A stretch of DNA of 59,577 nucleotides from Caldifarciminota bacterium (lineage in GTDB: Bacteria; Hydrothermota; UBA3073): positions 1 to 59,577 of the forward strand of contig JAGMCL010000096.1 in assembly GCA_023129165.1 (NCBI GenBank), written 5' to 3'. The translations under genes were made by a program, and so were the position numbers. Below are positions 7,391 through 15,456 of the stretch, piece after piece. The number at the start of each line of letters is the position of its first letter. Position 1 is the stretch's first letter. The notes under the pieces were generated by a model. That model did no database searches, had not been told where the DNA came from, and was given only the letters and a program-made list of their open reading frames with translations.

Positions 7391-8455
7391 ATGCCATTTT
7401 ACAGAGAAATAAAAGACCGCAGAAAATTCACACCTGATGAACGAAGTAGGACTATAAACAAATTAATTATCCTGAAAGAACAACTCAAATCAGAAATACC
7501 ACGCAGAACAGTTAATGACACACTATTGCTGGCAACATGGAACATACGTGATTTTGATTCTAATAAGTTTAAACACGGTCCAAGAATCAAAGAATCCTAC
7601 TACTATATTGCAGAGATTATTTCAGCCTTTGATATCGTAGCCCTACAGGAAATCAACGAAGACCTAAAAGCCCTTCGTAAGGTTATGGATATCTTAGGCG
7701 GAAATTGGGACTTTATTGCTACCGACGTAACTGAAGGCTCATCTGGTAATAAAGAGAGAATGACATTTTTATTTGACAAGACTAAAGTAAGGTTTAGAAA
7801 TATCGCAGGCGAGATTGTTCTTCCTGAAACAAAGCTTATAGCAGGTAAACGTCAGTTTGCAAGAACTCCTTTTCTTGTGGCGTTTCAATCAGGCTGGTTT
7901 AAATTTATGTTATGCACTGTTCATATCTACTATGGTGGTAGGTGTGGTGCAAAATTTGAACGAAGACTTAAAGAAATAACTGAAATTGGTAAATTTTTTT
8001 CAAAGAGAGCCCAGGATAAAAAGAGTAATTATATTCTATTAGGTGATTTTAACATAGTTACTCCTGACCATGAAACAATGTTTGCCTTGGAGGGAAGTGG
8101 TTTTATAATTCCATCTGAATTAAGAAAATCTACAAACCTTGACGAAACTAAATTCTATGACCAAATTGCATTTAAGACAAGACTAAATGAGCTACAATTA
8201 GGAGATAGTGAAAAAAATGCAGATGTTTTAAACTTCTACAAATCAGTTTTTAAAGATGATGAATTCGATGTATACAAGGATTTTATGGATCCCTCCAAAA
8301 GAGATTTTAACGCTGATGGTAGTCCAAGAAAAAAATCTGGAAAAGTCAAATACTACAAAAACATCTGGCGAACATTTCAAATGTCAGACCACTATCCTCT
8401 GTGGGTGGAATTGAAAATTGATTTCAGTAGAGATTATCTAAAAAATTTAATGTAG
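7391..8455 (+). CDS. Endonuclease/exonuclease/phosphatase (EEP) family protein
   Basis: 354 residues with DNase I-fold landmarks in order: LLATWNIRDF near 47 (catalytic Asn strand), DIVALQEIN near 80 (metal-binding Glu), CTVHIYYGG near 175, YILLGDFNIV near 216 (catalytic Asp-x-Asn), and MSDHYPLWVEL near 334 (Asp-His pair). The family cleaves phosphodiesters or phosphomonoesters in nucleic acids, lipids or proteins. No signal peptide is seen, so a cytoplasmic nuclease or phosphatase is likely. AGGAGGT lies 5 nt upstream of the ATG. It follows the ATL gene directly and precedes a lipoprotein gene by 27 nt. Confidence 0.85.
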   Translation: MPFYREIKDRRKFTPDERSRTINKLIILKEQLKSEIPRRTVNDTLLLATWNIRDFDSNKFKHGPRIKESYYYIAEIISAFDIVALQEINEDLKALRKVMDILGGNWDFIATDVTEGSSGNKERMTFLFDKTKVRFRNIAGEIVLPETKLIAGKRQFARTPFLVAFQSGWFKFMLCTVHIYYGGRCGAKFERRLKEITEIGKFFSKRAQDKKSNYILLGDFNIVTPDHETMFALEGSGFIIPSELRKSTNLDETKFYDQIAFKTRLNELQLGDSEKNADVLNFYKSVFKDDEFDVYKDFMDPSKRDFNADGSPRKKSGKVKYYKNIWRTFQMSDHYPLWVELKIDFSRDYLKNLM

Positions 8456-8482
8456 AAATTGACTAAAAAAGGGGTTATTACA

Positions 8483-8872
8483 ATGATTAAACGGAATCTT
8501 AATAATATAATAGTTTTAATACCTCTAATTGTTTTATTGATATTAACCGGTTGTAGGATACAACCTAAGACTCCTCCTCTGGACAGGGTACTTACCATAT
8601 TGAATAATGTGCGAGAAGGATATAATAAGGAGGATATGGATCAATTCTGTAATGATTTCTCAGACATTATGTATACCAGAGGTTTTACGAAAAACGTCTA
8701 TCTTGACATTACTCAGGATCTAAAGAAGAAGTTAGGTGAATGGGAGTCAGAAATATATCACGGTGAAGAAAATGGTGTATATACATGGCGAGTAAAATTC
8801 CAGAAAGGGAGAACCAAATTAATACTGGTTTTAGACAATAACTTGCAGGTAACTGGTCTCTGGTTCAGGTGA
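8483..8872 (+). CDS. Small lipoprotein with DUF3887-like domain
   Basis: 129 residues: a basic N-terminus, a long hydrophobic stretch and the lipobox LTGC with Cys24. The mature part has helix NNVREGYNKEDMDQF and a compact alpha/beta layout ending in strands, similar to the NTF2-like DUF3887 fold. AAGGGG lies upstream of the ATG at 8483. The in-frame TTG at 8459 would put charged residues before the signal and has no ribosome binding site. It is probably anchored in a membrane facing the periplasm. Role unknown. Confidence 0.6.
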   Translation: MIKRNLNNIIVLIPLIVLLILTGCRIQPKTPPLDRVLTILNNVREGYNKEDMDQFCNDFSDIMYTRGFTKNVYLDITQDLKKKLGEWESEIYHGEENGVYTWRVKFQKGRTKLILVLDNNLQVTGLWFR

Positions 8873-8973
8873 AACAACCAATCCTGTACAGTTCATCAGC
8901 ATTTAGATTCTATAAATTTTAAGCTACTGTTTACTTACTCCATGCAAGTAATCCAAAACGCATTATATAAATG

Positions 8974-8997
8974 TGGAGTGCATCAGCTTGCTGATGC
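8974..8997. repeat. TGGAGTGC hairpin repeat
   Basis: TGGAGTGC runs into the perfect hairpin GCATCAGCTTGCTGATGC. It belongs to the same family as the copies at 2343, 37636, 41688 and 56126. Confidence 0.65.
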
Positions 8998-9074
8998 AAA
9001 ATAACAAAACTAACATGTTTAACGTAGCACCGTCTTTATATTCTAACTACTAAATTATGTAAGAACTAAAAATC

Positions 9075-9692
9075 ATGCCCCTAAAAGTAAATATAACCAA
9101 ATTAAAAAAGAGTAAACTATATTCTGAGGAATTGTGTATTGACTTACAAAAAACTAATGATGAAGAACTCTTCAAGTGGTTTTTAGCCAGCATTCTTTTT
9201 GGAACAAGAATAACAGAAACAATTGCAAGGAATACATACAAAACCTTTGAAAGATATAATCTTTTAGAACCTGGAAAGATAATAAAAGCAGGCTGGGAAT
9301 TCTTAGTAAATCCAATTATGAGAGATGGAGGCTATGTCCGTTATGACGGAAAAACGTCCACCCAGATTTTGAGAAACTGCAGTACTCTCATACAGAAGTA
9401 TGAAGGTAGTTTGAACAAATTACACAGAGATACCAAAAACAGTAAAGACTTAGAAAATAAGTTACAACATTTTTATGGCATTGGTCCTGTAACAACGAAT
9501 ATATTCTTGAGAGAATTAAGACCTTTTTGGAAAAAGAGCAATCCAGAACCACTTCTTATTGTAAAGAAAATTGCTATAAAATATGAAATAAATTTAAACA
9601 CATACAACAGAAAAAGTTTAACCTTTGTTAGAATCGAAGCAGGTTTAATAAGGTTGAGAAAAATATTAAGAAGTAATAAGACTAATCGATAA
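9075..9692 (+). CDS. HhH-GPD (endonuclease III-like) DNA glycosylase family protein
   Basis: 205 residues with the helical layout of endonuclease III-like proteins. Seen: FKWFLASILFGTRI near residue 36, in the position of the family's N-terminal helices, and the helix-hairpin-helix LQHFYGIGPVTTNIFLREL near 131-149. No C-terminal four-Cys iron-sulfur cluster is present and I cannot place the catalytic Lys/Asp pair with certainty, so it may be a structural relative rather than an active glycosylase. It lies near the ATL and EEP genes, but separate from them. No strong ribosome binding site is visible. Confidence 0.6.
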   Translation: MPLKVNITKLKKSKLYSEELCIDLQKTNDEELFKWFLASILFGTRITETIARNTYKTFERYNLLEPGKIIKAGWEFLVNPIMRDGGYVRYDGKTSTQILRNCSTLIQKYEGSLNKLHRDTKNSKDLENKLQHFYGIGPVTTNIFLRELRPFWKKSNPEPLLIVKKIAIKYEINLNTYNRKSLTFVRIEAGLIRLRKILRSNKTNR

Positions 9693-9707
9693 GGGAAATC
9701 ATATCAT

Positions 9708-10541
9708 ATGCATTATCTTAAACAGTTCTGGATTGTTTTGTTACCCATATTTATCTTCCTCCTAATAGGGTCAATCCTTATATGGAAGTATAAGAAATGG
9801 GTTATCAAAAAAGCCGCTCAAGACCCTGAAGCATTGGCTCGATTTATGTTTTCTATAGGCTCAAAATTTGGACTAAAAACGGCTCCATATAAATCCTTCT
9901 GGGAATCAATAATCGGTGAAAAGTTGATAGATTTTGGTGTATTGGAAAAGCGTTCATATGCATTCAAATATTACATTGAATATAGTGCATACATCAGTCG
10001 GAAAAATAATGAAAAATATATAACTGTTCAAGTAGTTGAAAATTTTCAGGACCCGGGATTTACAGAAATCACACTTGGTGCTCCATCAGTTCGTTGGATT
10101 ATCTTTCAACCTGATGCCTGTAAACAAATTAAGTCAATCCTCGGTTTGAATGAAAAGGAATTTATGAATAAATTTCGGGCTTCAATAGAAACTTCATATA
10201 AATTACATGATATTCCAGGTAAATGGGTTCGAATAAGGGAATCATTTTATAAAATGCTTGGTATTACCAACCTGCGATTCATAACAACACTGGATAAAAT
10301 GACACGAAATATTCCCGATAGAGGTCGAACCAAAACCATATGGTCACAGCAGACTCAGCTATTCTTTGCTGAAGAGTATGGTGAATCCTTATTAATCATA
10401 AAGGTATATATGCGACTTGTGGGAGCACGAAAATTATTTGGGAAGATTCCTTCGGGATTAATCCAGGAAATGCGGATGTATCCATTCGGAGAAAAGGGAC
10501 GCAACGGTCTGCGTCTTGCCATTACAAAGTTCTTATCATAG
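9708..10541 (+). CDS. Membrane-anchored protein of unknown function
   Basis: 277 residues. An N-terminal transmembrane helix (about residues 7-27, FWIVLLPIFIFLLIG) is followed by lysines, so the bulk is probably cytoplasmic. The soluble part has mixed charged and aromatic segments with no motif that I recognise; GSKFGLKTAPYKSFWES and APSVRWIIFQPDACKQI are distinctive. AAGGGA lies upstream of the ATG. It starts 15 nt after the HhH gene and could be in the same transcript. It is followed by a palindromic repeat at 10559-10652. Confidence 0.5.
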   Translation: MHYLKQFWIVLLPIFIFLLIGSILIWKYKKWVIKKAAQDPEALARFMFSIGSKFGLKTAPYKSFWESIIGEKLIDFGVLEKRSYAFKYYIEYSAYISRKNNEKYITVQVVENFQDPGFTEITLGAPSVRWIIFQPDACKQIKSILGLNEKEFMNKFRASIETSYKLHDIPGKWVRIRESFYKMLGITNLRFITTLDKMTRNIPDRGRTKTIWSQQTQLFFAEEYGESLLIIKVYMRLVGARKLFGKIPSGLIQEMRMYPFGEKGRNGLRLAITKFLS

Positions 10542-10558
10542 TGCCTTTTTAGCAATAT

Positions 10559-10652
10559 AGTAGCCACCAAGGCACTAAGATTTTAGAATCATTCTATTGT
10601 TTTTAAATTAAAAATATATCTGTTCTTTGTGTCTTAGAGCCTTCGTGGCAAT
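10559..10652. repeat. Inverted repeat of CACCAAGGCACTAAGA type
   Basis: GCCACCAAGGCACTAAGA at the left is mirrored by TCTTAGAGCCTTCGTGGC at the right across an AT-rich loop. This matches a class of long imperfect palindromes common between genes of uncultured bacteria. A related sequence is near 52258. Confidence 0.6.
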
Positions 10653-10671
10653 TTAAATAAGGGAGGTCTGT

Positions 10672-11637
10672 ATGAAATCATTACGAATATCAATAACCAC
10701 AACAATATTAATTCTCCTAATGGTCAACTTAGCAATAGGGCAAGAGGATATTGAACCAGAGAAACAGGCTAAAATTGCATTATTACCTTTTTCTGCCATC
10801 GGTATTGATGATATTTCAGTTAACACAGCCGAATTTTTGTTGGAACAGCAGTTATTCGAGCTGAGCACTATGAAGATTATTACAAGGAAAGAGGTACTAC
10901 AAACAGTTGGAGATAAACCATGTTCAGAAATCGATTGCGGGATTAAAATTGGTGAAAAATTAGATGCTAATCAGGTACTTCTTATCAACCTAAGCAAATT
11001 AGGAGAAAAAATAATCATTCAATATATGCTCATCGATGTGCCAGGACAAAGTATAATATTAAAAGACTACACTTCAACCGAAACCATTGAGGATTTAGAA
11101 ACTGTAATGAAGCGCATTGCATTGAGCGTTACAAGTCAGAAGCCTTTCGAGAAATCTGCAGAAGTTGGTGCGATTACTGAAAAAGAGACAGAAATTCCAC
11201 GACGACGAAAGGCTCGTAGACTATTGGGCTTATCATTAGGTTACCTATACCCCAAAAATGGTTATGATAACTCTGAACAGTCATTTACAATCGATGTACG
11301 ATCGGGATATGAATTAGAGAATTTAGAAGTAGGCGGGCAGTTTGCTCTAAGAAAAGGTGTTGCTTTGAATCTTTACTCCTTATACTTATTTAGTAAAACA
11401 GATTTTTGTCCATACATTGGTGGTGCATTCGGCTTTCATTGGGTCGCACATGAAGATTTATTTTTTGATTTTGACGATAAACGTAGCGATGGATTTGAAT
11501 TAATTGCAAGTGCAGGCATTAGAGCATTTAGAACCTATAACTTCAGAATCTTAATAAATCTTGACTATACAATCACCTTTAATGACTACGATGACAGTGC
11601 AATAGTATTCACTATTGGGTTAATATCTTCAGATTAG
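10672..11637 (+). CDS. Secreted CsgG/TolB-like N-terminal domain with C-terminal beta-barrel
   Basis: 321 residues. A signal peptide (about 1-23, ending AIGQE) is followed by KIALLPFSAIGIDD and LEQQLFELSTMKIITRKEV, then a CSEIDCGIKIGEKLDANQVLL segment. This is the fold common to CsgG and to outer-membrane assembly proteins of the TolB N-domain type. From about residue 190 there are alternating aromatic/glycine strands (LGLSLGYLYP, LYSLYLFSKTDFCPYIGGAFG) that look like an eight-strand outer-membrane barrel. AAGGGAGG lies 6 nt upstream of the ATG. It may sense or transport in the envelope. The exact role is not known. Confidence 0.55.
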   Translation: MKSLRISITTTILILLMVNLAIGQEDIEPEKQAKIALLPFSAIGIDDISVNTAEFLLEQQLFELSTMKIITRKEVLQTVGDKPCSEIDCGIKIGEKLDANQVLLINLSKLGEKIIIQYMLIDVPGQSIILKDYTSTETIEDLETVMKRIALSVTSQKPFEKSAEVGAITEKETEIPRRRKARRLLGLSLGYLYPKNGYDNSEQSFTIDVRSGYELENLEVGGQFALRKGVALNLYSLYLFSKTDFCPYIGGAFGFHWVAHEDLFFDFDDKRSDGFELIASAGIRAFRTYNFRILINLDYTITFNDYDDSAIVFTIGLISSD

Positions 11638-11671
11638 CCTTACCCCAGATGTATTTAACTGGGAGAGAAAA

Positions 11672-12568
11672 ATGAAACCTCTAAAAATTGCCTTGTTCCA
11701 GCTAACGTCACATGGATTCAATCAGAAGGCAAACGAAGAAAAGGGGCTGAGATACTGTCGAAAAGCGAGTGAACTAGGGGTAGATATCGCACTGTTCCCG
11801 GAAATGTGGAACATTGGATACACCCCTTTTGACCCGAAAGACCCCCGATATCAAGAAGCTATAAAAGAATGGCAGGAACGAGCTATTAATCAAGAATCTG
11901 ATTTTTTCTTATCATATAGAAAGCTTGCAAAAGAGTTAAATATGGCAATCGCACTAACCTATCTTGAGAAATGGTCGGCTGCTCCGCGAGATACCGTTTC
12001 CCTGATTGACAGGCATGGCAAAGTTGTCCTTACATATGCGAAGGTACATACATGCGATTTCTCTTTAGACGCTGCCCTCACATCAGGCAATGACTTCTAT
12101 GTCTGCATACTCGATACAGAGAAAGGACCAGTGAAGATTGGTGCAATGATTTGCTACGACCGAGAATTTCCAGAGAGTGCGCGAATTCTTATGTTAAAGG
12201 GAGCCGAGATTATTCTGACTCCTAATGCCTGTCGTATGGAGCAAAACCGTCTGACTCAATTTCGTGCCCGTGCTTTTGAGAATATGGTGGGATTAGCTTT
12301 GGCGAATTACGCGGGTTCACATGATGGTGGACACTCCGTGGCGTATAGTCCGATAGCATTTGATAAAAAAGGTAACTCGTCAAATAATCTCCTTATAGAG
12401 GCAGGAGAAAATGAAGGCATCTATATGGCTCATTTTAACCTTACAGAGTTACGTGAATATCGGAAAAAAGAAACATGGGGTAATTCATACAGGAAACCAG
12501 GGTGTTACAAGGAAATTATCTCAACTGAAGTCCAAGAGCCATTCATAAGAAAAGATGTAAGAAGATAA
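11672..12568 (+). CDS. Carbon-nitrogen hydrolase (nitrilase superfamily)
   Basis: 298 residues with the nitrilase catalytic triad: Glu44 in LFPEMWN, Lys124 in YAKVHTCDF, and Cys161 in GAMICYDREFPES. The later FRARAFENMVGLALANY segment is also typical. The family hydrolyses C-N bonds in amides, N-carbamoyl compounds or nitriles. The close ICYDREFPE context suggests an amidase or carbamoylase rather than a true nitrilase. Cytoplasmic. GGGAGAG lies upstream of the ATG. There is no pathway partner nearby, so the substrate cannot be inferred. Confidence 0.85.
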   Translation: MKPLKIALFQLTSHGFNQKANEEKGLRYCRKASELGVDIALFPEMWNIGYTPFDPKDPRYQEAIKEWQERAINQESDFFLSYRKLAKELNMAIALTYLEKWSAAPRDTVSLIDRHGKVVLTYAKVHTCDFSLDAALTSGNDFYVCILDTEKGPVKIGAMICYDREFPESARILMLKGAEIILTPNACRMEQNRLTQFRARAFENMVGLALANYAGSHDGGHSVAYSPIAFDKKGNSSNNLLIEAGENEGIYMAHFNLTELREYRKKETWGNSYRKPGCYKEIISTEVQEPFIRKDVRR

Positions 12569-12740
12569 AAGGATGGGTTGATATTGCAACTATACCTGAG
12601 AAGGTAACGAAGATCCTAACCTGTCCGTGAAACATTTTCTTTTGAAACAAATCTCGTATAAGTCTCATATCTACCCGTCAGCTGACGGGCAATTCCCTGT
12701 TAAATTATATCTCCTAAAAGTCCTCAATACAAAACAAATA

Positions 12741-12930
12741 AATCCATTCATTCAAAATGCTGAATTATAATAATCTAAACCTATTGTAGTTAAAGATAAT
12801 AACTATATTTCCTTTAGACTAAATTTAAAAAATTTATTGACAATACATCCTTATTGTGGTATAATAAATAGTGGTATAATAAATAGTGGTATAATATATA
12901 ATAGAGTCGGAAGTGTAACTTAGTACGAAA
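12741..12930 (+). repeat. Dispersed promoter-bearing repeat, copy A
   Basis: About 150-190 bp align with 17650-17808 (copy B). The shared core AAAGATAATAACTATATTTCC runs through to TTGACAATACATCC and the TATAAT box, and on to AACTTAG-ACGAAATT. Copy A differs chiefly by two extra 15-bp units around the -10 box. The rest of the 12569-12982 gap has no gene; a GTCAGCTGAC palindrome lies near 12676. Confidence 0.75.
12837..12895 (+). promoter_or_regulatory. Promoter with triplicated -10 box
   Basis: TTGACA (12837-12842), 17 nt, TATAAT (12860-12865). The 15-bp unit GTGGTATAATAAATA then repeats so that TATAAT recurs at 12875-12880 and 12890-12895, the last with TATA in place of AATA. Only the first -10 has the optimal spacer. 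It would read into the TPR gene at 12983. Confidence 0.75.
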
Positions 12931-12954
12931 TTTAAAACTAAAGACCTGACCCCA
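12930..12954. repeat. GACCTGACCCCA element, left copy
   Basis: Its complement begins TGGGGTCAGGTCTTTAGTTT and is identical over at least 23 nt to 17272-17294. The 14489-14511 copy differs at about two positions. GGGGTCAG-type ends resemble the REP-like sequences associated with Y1/RAYT transposases. None is encoded in this window. Confidence 0.6.
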
Positions 12955-12982
12955 CATTTTCTTTCTAATTAATAAAAAAGTT

Positions 12983-14200
12983 ATGAAATTATATATTAAA
13001 CATGTTTTCATATCATCATTACTCTTATCAATTTTTGTTAACGCAAGTGCTACCAATGATCAAATTGCAATAGCAGACTCTTTAGTTAATCTCAAAAAAT
13101 ATAATAGCGCCTTTAAATTGTTAGATGAACAACCCAATTCTAACCTCAACCCCGAAATTGTAATTAGAAAAACTGATATTGCCCTTAATTACTTCGTGTT
13201 TAGTCTAATGCACCAAATTTTCTCCTTTAAAGATTTGGAATTAGATGAATCAATTTATGATTATCGAGGTAAAGCAGGTACATATGATAATTATCTTTTT
13301 CAGATTGATAGTATATTAATCTCCCTAATAGAATTATATCCTGAGAATGGCAAATTATATAAATATCTCGGTGATTACTACTACGATGTGAATTATATTT
13401 ATGGTGAGAATTGGTTAGTCGATTATAATGAGCTATTAAAAAGAATAAATGATAACTATTTAAAAGCAAAAGAATTAAATGTTTTCAATGACTCAACATT
13501 ACACAACATTGGTGTTGTATTTTTAACGCTAGGAAAACTTGATGGGAGTATTTACTACTTTTCTGAATCCTTAAAATTTAATGAAAATTATGCAAGTAGT
13601 CATTACAATTTAGCTTATGCTTATTATAAAAAAAGAAACTTTCAACAGGCACTTAATCACTCTTTGAAAGCTTTTGAAAATTACGAAGAACCTGAATTAA
13701 AAGGTGATGCTGCCAGATTAGTTGGACTATCCTATGAAAGTTTTGATAGCTTAGATAATGCATTGAAATATTACTTGATTGCAGATGATATCTATCCAAA
13801 CGATTATTATAATCTTACAAATTTACTCTATATCTATATCAAAAAGGAAGATATAGAAACATCTAATAAGATTGCTCTAAAATTCTTTAACATTGCCCCT
13901 GAAAATCCTTCTGTTATTCAAGATATAATTCAATATTATTTAGAATTTAATTATATAGATGACCTTGCAAATTTATTTGAGCAATTTGAAATTAAATATA
14001 AAGGCGATGATGAAGTTCTTGGTAATATATACTTTCATAAAGGTCTATTTTATCGTTACTATAAAGATACTAAAAAAAGTCTCGAGCTATATAACTTAGC
14101 AAGAGAGCATTTTAAGAAAGTTTATGATGATGACCATTACGTTTTTGGTATAATTGACGAGCAAATTAAAATAATAGAACAAGAAAATAAAGCAGACTAA
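12983..14200 (+). CDS. Secreted tetratricopeptide-repeat protein
   Basis: 405 residues: a signal peptide (about 1-23, ending NASA), then TPR-like helical pairs. Examples are LHNIGVVFLTLGKLDGSIYYFSE, SHYNLAYAYYKKRNFQQALNH, ARLVGLSYESFDSLDNALKYY, and later YFHKGLFYRYYKDTKKSLE. TPR arrays bind protein partners, so a periplasmic scaffold is plausible. The gene looks more AT-rich than its neighbours and is bracketed by inverted GGGGTCAGGTC elements (12932-12954 and 14489-14511), which suggests transfer. The promoter repeat copy A is upstream. The ribosome binding site is weak. Confidence 0.65.
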   Translation: MKLYIKHVFISSLLLSIFVNASATNDQIAIADSLVNLKKYNSAFKLLDEQPNSNLNPEIVIRKTDIALNYFVFSLMHQIFSFKDLELDESIYDYRGKAGTYDNYLFQIDSILISLIELYPENGKLYKYLGDYYYDVNYIYGENWLVDYNELLKRINDNYLKAKELNVFNDSTLHNIGVVFLTLGKLDGSIYYFSESLKFNENYASSHYNLAYAYYKKRNFQQALNHSLKAFENYEEPELKGDAARLVGLSYESFDSLDNALKYYLIADDIYPNDYYNLTNLLYIYIKKEDIETSNKIALKFFNIAPENPSVIQDIIQYYLEFNYIDDLANLFEQFEIKYKGDDEVLGNIYFHKGLFYRYYKDTKKSLELYNLAREHFKKVYDDDHYVFGIIDEQIKIIEQENKAD

Positions 14201-14280
14201 TTCAAATTATATATTAGGTATTCCTGTAGATTAAATAACCTCAATTCTAAACAGCTGTTTATTAAATCAATAATTATATT

Positions 14281-14511
14281 TTGTTTTTCATAGACAATTG
14301 GGGGAAACCGGGGTCAGGCTGAGATTTAAGAGATAACTACACGATATTGAAAATATATTACTAACCTTATATATAACTTAAATTAATTTTCATAAATCTA
14401 CACAAACGGTGATGTTGCGTAAGCTTCTCGGCGACTTAGTTTGCACTTGTTAGGTAAACTTTGTAAAGAAGTCAAACAAAGTTGGATTTGGGGTCAGGTC
14501 TTCAGTTTTGA
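14281..14511. repeat. GGGGTCAG-type repeat remnants downstream of the TPR gene
   Basis: The gap 14201-14641 has no gene. GGGGTCAGG occurs at 14310-14318 and TGGGGTCAGGTCTTCAGTTT at 14489-14508. An AACTTTGT/ACAAAGTT hairpin (about 14455-14485) lies just before the second. They look like ends of small non-autonomous elements. Confidence 0.55.
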
Positions 14512-14641
14512 TTTTAATTAACTTAGAATTGAAAATATTTAAATGTTTATACTGCTAAATTGACTGTGTTTGATAGTTTATTTAGGTTGTATCATTTTAG
14601 TCAGGTGTATAAAATGATTAACCTCAAAAGGAGTGTTTATT

Positions 14642-15394
14642 ATGAAACATGAATATTTCTCTTGTATTTATATTTTAATAATCCTTGTTTTAATGTCAGG
14701 AGTTTCTTTATTCTCTCAATCACTTGCAGAAGAAAATGTGGTAGAAAAAAGTCCAAGGGATAATTCTCTTCATGCTGGTTCATGGTCTTTCCAATTCCAA
14801 TTAGAAGATGATATTGGTTTAAAACCTTTCAATAGTATGATTATATCATTTAAAAGACACACATCGAGACACTCTGCTTTTCGGGTTGGTCTGGATTTAG
14901 ACATTGATTTTGATGATTCCGATTATGATACAAGGATAGAGGAGTCCGATACAAATATAACTATAGGTGAGGAAAGAGTAGATAAGAACTCCCAGAGGAT
15001 AGAATTAGATTTAGAGTATTTGAATTATCCTAATGCTGGTTCTAATATTAATATGTTTTGGGGGGTTGGTCCTCTTATAAGTTATTCTCGAAGTAGACAA
15101 GAAAGGGAGAGAATCTACAGTTATGATTCTGGTGTATCTATAACTACAGGTGATAGATACTCCAGCAGTTGGTCTTTGGGAGTATTGGGGATGGCTGGCG
15201 TTGAATGGTTTGCTACCAGGAGTATAAGTTTTCATGCGGAATATAGGGCTTCTGCTGCATATTACCGATCAAAGATAGAGCAAGTTGATGTCGATTATAA
15301 TGATCAAATAAGGCGTATTGAAGCTGAAACTTTCCGTGATGGTTGGGATTTTCACGGTGTTAAAGTAATAATGGGGATAAGTCTATACTTTTAG
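14642..15394 (+). CDS. Secreted outer-membrane beta-barrel-like protein
   Basis: 250 residues. A hydrophobic signal peptide (about 1-28) is followed by alternating strands rich in Asp and aromatic residues, for example FRVGLDLDIDFDDSDYD, INMFWGVGPLISYSR, SSWSLGVLGMAGVEWF, and a terminal WDFHGVKVIMGISLYF. The last residue is an aromatic, as in outer-membrane barrels. I start at ATG 14642 with AAAAGGAG about 8 nt upstream; the GTG three codons earlier lies inside that ribosome binding site. It precedes the DUF2235 gene by 62 nt. Function unknown. Confidence 0.6.
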   Translation: MKHEYFSCIYILIILVLMSGVSLFSQSLAEENVVEKSPRDNSLHAGSWSFQFQLEDDIGLKPFNSMIISFKRHTSRHSAFRVGLDLDIDFDDSDYDTRIEESDTNITIGEERVDKNSQRIELDLEYLNYPNAGSNINMFWGVGPLISYSRSRQERERIYSYDSGVSITTGDRYSSSWSLGVLGMAGVEWFATRSISFHAEYRASAAYYRSKIEQVDVDYNDQIRRIEAETFRDGWDFHGVKVIMGISLYF

Positions 15395-15456
15395 CACTAT
15401 TGAATGACATCTATAAAATACCAACTGAAGATATTGTATTAAAATGAGGATAAATT

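Noticed and set aside
12590-12640. Gene remnant after the nitrilase gene
   Set aside because: Short open stretches here match no family I can recognise.
14370-14460. Integron attC-like site
   Set aside because: ACCTAAC on the complement resembles one attC end, but no matching GTTRRRY end or paired core was found.
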